Shown here piece by piece: positions 4,905 to 7,007 of a stretch of DNA of 7,007 bases. The notes under the pieces were generated by a model. It worked only from the letters and a program-made list of their open reading frames with translations, was not told the origin of the DNA and did no database searches. The DNA comes from Streptosporangiaceae bacterium. GTDB taxonomy: Bacteria; Actinomycetota; Actinomycetes; Streptosporangiales; Streptosporangiaceae. Each line of letters opens with the position of its first letter. Positions within the stretch are counted from its first letter, which is position 1. The position numbers were made by a program, and so were the translations under genes. Location of the stretch: contig JASIBM010000516.1 in the NCBI GenBank assembly GCA_030045175.1, forward strand, positions 1 through 7,007, given 5' to 3'.

Positions 4905-6047
4905 TCAGGCCGGCGGCAGGGAAGCGATCCGCTCGCCGCACGCGGTCACGTCGTAACCAGGCAAGCTGGCCAGCTGGCCGAGCAGCCAGGACGAGGACAG
5001 CACCCGCAGCAGGCCTTGCACCTCGCGCGTCCCGGTCAGGCCCGCCGGGATGACCAGGTCGAATCGCTCCGCTGTGAGCGGCGCGAAGGCCAGGCCGTAG
5101 GCGAGGGCGGCCGGCTCACTGGCCACGCCCGCGTCGGCCAGCCCAGCCGCGATCGCCGCCGCCACCTCCAGGTGCCCGGTCGCCACGGCGTCATACCCGG
5201 GCAGGTCGTGGCCGCTGACGCCAAGCCTGCCCAGCTCGCGGTCGAGCACGCGCCTGGCCTCGGCACCTGGTTCCCGGTTCACCAGGCGCAGGCCGGCGGC
5301 CACGACCGCGGCCACGTCACCCACCTGGGCCGCGTGCTCCGGCCAGAGTACCAGCCCCTCGCGCCAGGAGGAGAAGCCGATCACGTCGGCCCCGTCGCGC
5401 AAGGCCTGGGCGGCCGCACCGGTGTTGTAGTCACCGGACCGGTCGCGCAGGTGCGCTCCGGCCGCGTGCACCAGGCCGCCCGCGGCCAGGCTGAGCGCCT
5501 CCTGGCTGGCGCAAGGCCACCACAGGAACTTTACCGGCGGGTCGAGCAGGCTCAGCGGCAGCTCAAGCAACGGCAGCGCGGGATCACAGCCGGCCACGAG
5601 CAGCGTAGGCCGGTGCGGCCCAAGCGGGATAACCTGATCAGGCCCGCTGACCCGGCCACCAGCAGGCGCGAACCCGGCCCTGGTCACGGTCGCGCCCGAC
5701 AGCGGCAGCGCGACGAAGTCCTCCCCCATCGGGGCGAGCGACACCCGGCTGCCCTCGCCACCGAGGGGTGCCAGTGCGCGCACTGGCACCGATGGCTCGG
5801 GCATGGCCGGCCCGAACAGCTCCTCGACCGTCAGGCCGAGCGCCCGGCTCAGCGTCAGCGCGACCCGCAGCGATGGATCGGACAGCCCGGCTTCGATCGC
5901 CGAGACGGCCTGCCGCGAAACCCTCGCCATGCGGGCCAGCTGATACTGCGAGAAGCCCCTGGCCTGGCGGGCGAACCGCAACCGCGCGCCGCTCGCCCCG
6001 GTACCTGGCTGCTGCGCGTGGCGGTCAGCCTCACCGTCGGCATTCAA
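4905..6047 (-). CDS. XRE-family helix-turn-helix regulator fused to a molybdate-binding-protein-like (PBP_like) domain
   Basis: The product is a 380-residue one-component regulator. Residues 22-78 are an XRE/Cro helix-turn-helix (ARQARGFSQYQLARMARVSR, then QAVSAIEAGLSDPSLRVAL). A linker follows (about 80-145). From about 147 to 373 is a periplasmic-binding-protein fold of the PBP_like/COG1910 type, with its landmarks: LVAGCDPALPLL (150-161), HAAGAHLRD, LRLVNREPGAEARRVLDREL (253-272), GYDAVATGHLEVAAAIAAG, and FAPLTAERFDLVIP. This domain has no signal peptide here, so it would sense a ligand in the cytoplasm. Molybdate or tungstate is likely, since the ATPase gene just upstream is of molybdate-transporter type. 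The frame is open far upstream into that gene; the TTG at 6047 is chosen because GGAG lies six bases before it and it starts after the ATPase stop. A perfect 24-bp palindrome sits in the linker codons. Whether it represses or activates is not visible. Confidence 0.9.
   Translation of the reverse strand: MNADGEADRHAQQPGTGASGARLRFARQARGFSQYQLARMARVSRQAVSAIEAGLSDPSLRVALTLSRALGLTVEELFGPAMPEPSVPVRALAPLGGEGSRVSLAPMGEDFVALPLSGATVTRAGFAPAGGRVSGPDQVIPLGPHRPTLLVAGCDPALPLLELPLSLLDPPVKFLWWPCASQEALSLAAGGLVHAAGAHLRDRSGDYNTGAAAQALRDGADVIGFSSWREGLVLWPEHAAQVGDVAAVVAAGLRLVNREPGAEARRVLDRELGRLGVSGHDLPGYDAVATGHLEVAAAIAAGLADAGVASEPAALAYGLAFAPLTAERFDLVIPAGLTGTREVQGLLRVLSSSWLLGQLASLPGYDVTACGERIASLPPA
5767..5790. repeat. 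Perfect 24-bp palindrome inside the regulator gene
   Basis: GGTGCCAGTGCG at 5767-5778 is followed at once by its exact reverse complement at 5779-5790. The symmetry stops at 5766/5791. On the minus strand it codes for residues 86-94 (S-V-P-V-R-A-L-A-P) of the regulator's linker between the helix-turn-helix and the ligand domain, about 257 bp into the gene. It may be an operator for a dimeric regulator, an mRNA hairpin, or coincidence; the sequence alone does not decide. Confidence 0.7.
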
Positions 6048-6053
6048 CGCGCG

Positions 6054-6057
6054 CTCC
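6054..6057 (-). promoter_or_regulatory. Ribosome binding site fixing the TTG start of the regulator
   Basis: GGAG on the minus strand is spaced six bases from the TTG at 6047. No ATG or GTG in this frame lies between the ATPase stop and the conserved helix-turn-helix, so this site decides the start. Confidence 0.55.
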
Positions 6058-6066
6058 AGACCTAGG

Positions 6067-6085
6067 CGGCCAATGGCAATGGCCG
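6067..6085. promoter_or_regulatory. Inverted repeat in the ATPase-regulator gap (possible operator)
   Basis: CGGCCA (6067-6072) and TGGCCG (6080-6085) are a 6-bp inverted repeat with a 7-base spacer, overlapping a tandem CAATGG-CAATGG at 6071-6082. It is centred about 29 bases upstream of the regulator's TTG, a good place for autoregulation. It bears no resemblance to the E. coli ModE box. A short GC-rich repeat like this can arise by chance. Confidence 0.3.
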
Positions 6086-6132
6086 GCCGCGGCAGGCCTG
6101 ACCCGTCGCCCGCACGGCCGTCTCGCCGATAG

Positions 6133-7007
6133 TCATACCAGACGCGCCCGATCGCATCGAATCCCAGCGAGCTGCGGCTCCGTCCAGACCGACACGGCAT
6201 CGGCGTCGGCCTGGACGGAGCAGCCGGACCCCACGCCGAGGTCCGGCGCGCTGACCGTTCGGACCCGGAGCTCGAGGCCGGAGGACAACGCCACGACGAC
6301 CTCGACGGTGCGGCCCAGGTCGATGACATCGGTCACGCGGCCCAGGCCGAAGTCGACGGCCGACCCGTTCGCGCCTGACGGCGACCGTGCAGGGCCAACC
6401 CGGAGGGCAACAGGGGGCACCTGCCATAGCAACCGGGCGCCGGCGGGCAGGCCCGTCGCGAGGCCGACAGGCACAAGCACGCCGCCGGCACCAGCCACTG
6501 CCTCGAAGAGGTTGTCGATGCCGAGCAGGCGGCCGATCGCGGCGGAAGCGGGACGCTGGTACACCTCGCGGCAGCTACCTGACTGGAGCACCTGCCCGTC
6601 GCTCACGACAATGACCTCGTCGGCCAGCATCGCCGCCTCCTCCGGGTCATGGGTGACCAGGACCGTGGAGAGGCCGACGTCGCGCTGGAGGCGGCGCAGC
6701 TCGCGGCGTAGCTCAGCCCGTACCGGGGCGTCGAGCGCGGAGAACGGCTCGTCAAGCAGCACCACCTGGGGATCCCCCGCGAGCGCCCGTGCCAGGCTGA
6801 CGCGCTGGCGCTGCCCGCCGGAGAGCTGCTCGGGCAGGCGGTCGAGCAGGCCGTCGAGGCGGAGCGTCTCGATCCACCAGGCGGCACGCGCCGGATCCGC
6901 GCGCACGCCGAAGGTCACCTGCTGCCAGACCGTGCGCCCGGGGATCAGGCCGAAGCCCTGCGGGACGTAGCCGAGCCTGCGCCGCTCCGGCGCAGTGCGG
7001 CTCACGT
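6133..7007 (-). CDS. Molybdate-type ABC transporter ATP-binding protein, C-terminal part (gene cut by the right edge)
   Basis: At least 291 codons of an import-type ABC ATPase are present. The part before the Q-loop, including Walker A, lies outside the window; the GTG at 7005 is internal, not a start. Counting from it, the motifs are the Q-loop YVPQG (13-17), signature LSGGQRQR (61-68), Walker B VVLLDEP (81-87), D-loop SALD (89-92) and the switch His in VTHDPEEA (H119). After about residue 160 comes a regulatory region, and near the end TOBE-like strands (VTDVIDLGRTVEVVVALSSG and the following segment). This ATPase-plus-TOBE plan is typical of ModC, PotA, FbpC and CysA. ModC or a tungstate equivalent is favoured because the next gene encodes a cytoplasmic molybdate-binding-like regulator; that is inference. 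An 85-bp gap separates the two genes. The permease and solute-binding protein genes would be expected beyond the right edge. Confidence 0.88.
   Translation of the reverse strand, partial: VSRTAPERRRLGYVPQGFGLIPGRTVWQQVTFGVRADPARAAWWIETLRLDGLLDRLPEQLSGGQRQRVSLARALAGDPQVVLLDEPFSALDAPVRAELRRELRRLQRDVGLSTVLVTHDPEEAAMLADEVIVVSDGQVLQSGSCREVYQRPASAAIGRLLGIDNLFEAVAGAGGVLVPVGLATGLPAGARLLWQVPPVALRVGPARSPSGANGSAVDFGLGRVTDVIDLGRTVEVVVALSSGLELRVRTVSAPDLGVGSGCSVQADADAVSVWTEPQLAGIRCDRARLV

Noticed and set aside
4795..4941. Longer start of the hrp1-like gene
   Set aside because: The extra residues are unlike Hrp1, overlap the regulator's end, and the ATG at 4794 has the G-run ribosome site and the conserved MTTARDIM start.
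3976..4956. Plus-strand open frame of 326 codons opposite the reductase and hrp1-like genes
   Set aside because: It is antisense to two well-recognised proteins and has no family features or ribosome site.
4827..6065. Long plus-strand open frame (412 codons) opposite the regulator gene
   Set aside because: Its translation is rich in Arg, Gln, Gly and His with no recognisable domain, while the minus strand there encodes a clear HTH plus binding-protein fold. Long antisense frames are expected in DNA of this GC content.
5768..6970. Plus-strand open frame of 400 codons opposite the molybdate-type ATPase and regulator
   Set aside because: Low-complexity Arg/Ser/Thr/Pro composition, no domain, and it lies antisense to the Walker B and signature motifs of a real ATPase.

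Overview
The window is chromosomal DNA from a high-GC actinomycete (about 70% GC by eye, strong G/C bias at third codon positions, GTG/TTG starts, stop-start overlaps). The best taxonomic pointer is a near-complete match, from memory, to mycobacterial hypoxic response protein 1 (Rv2626c, Hrp1), alongside an MbtH protein and an actinobacterial BcrA-type exporter. The genus cannot be fixed from the sequence. Coding density is close to 100%, and no stretch over 300 bases lacks a gene. I saw no tRNA, rRNA, CRISPR array, insertion sequence or prophage gene.

Layout. (1) Plus strand, 1-2381: a tightly coupled export operon. It holds the last codons of an unknown upstream gene, a small membrane protein with a phospholipase D N-terminal-like (PLDc_N) domain, a BcrA-type ABC ATPase and its ABC-2 permease. 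All three junctions are ATGA stop-start overlaps. (2) Minus strand, 4794 down to 2340: hrp1-like CBS-pair protein, zinc-free quinone oxidoreductase, aquaporin-family channel and a stand-alone MbtH protein. Gaps are 20 bp or less, or the genes overlap, so this looks like one operon. Its last gene runs 42 bp into the convergent permease gene. (3) Minus strand, 7007 down to 4905: the C-terminal part of a molybdate-type ABC transporter ATPase (the gene enters from the right edge), then a one-component regulator that fuses an XRE helix-turn-helix to a molybdate-binding-protein-like domain. A GC hairpin just after the regulator's stop, and 110 bp without a gene, separate it from hrp1.

How the genes work together (inference). 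Block 1 exports an unknown substrate, with the PLDc_N protein as an accessory membrane partner. Block 3 looks like oxyanion (molybdate or tungstate) uptake with its own cytoplasmic sensor-repressor. Block 2 joins a hypoxia/latency-type CBS protein with a redox enzyme and a channel, which suggests a stress or redox-adaptation operon. The MbtH protein at its end has no NRPS partner here and may have its own promoter inside the aquaporin gene.

The signals least explained by ordinary gene content are a perfect 24-bp palindrome inside the regulator gene, at the codons for its interdomain linker; an AT-rich, rare-codon 3' tail of the aquaporin gene that carries a TTA codon and a good -10-like hexamer just upstream of mbtH; and the orphan MbtH itself. 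I did not find a clearly new multi-gene system.
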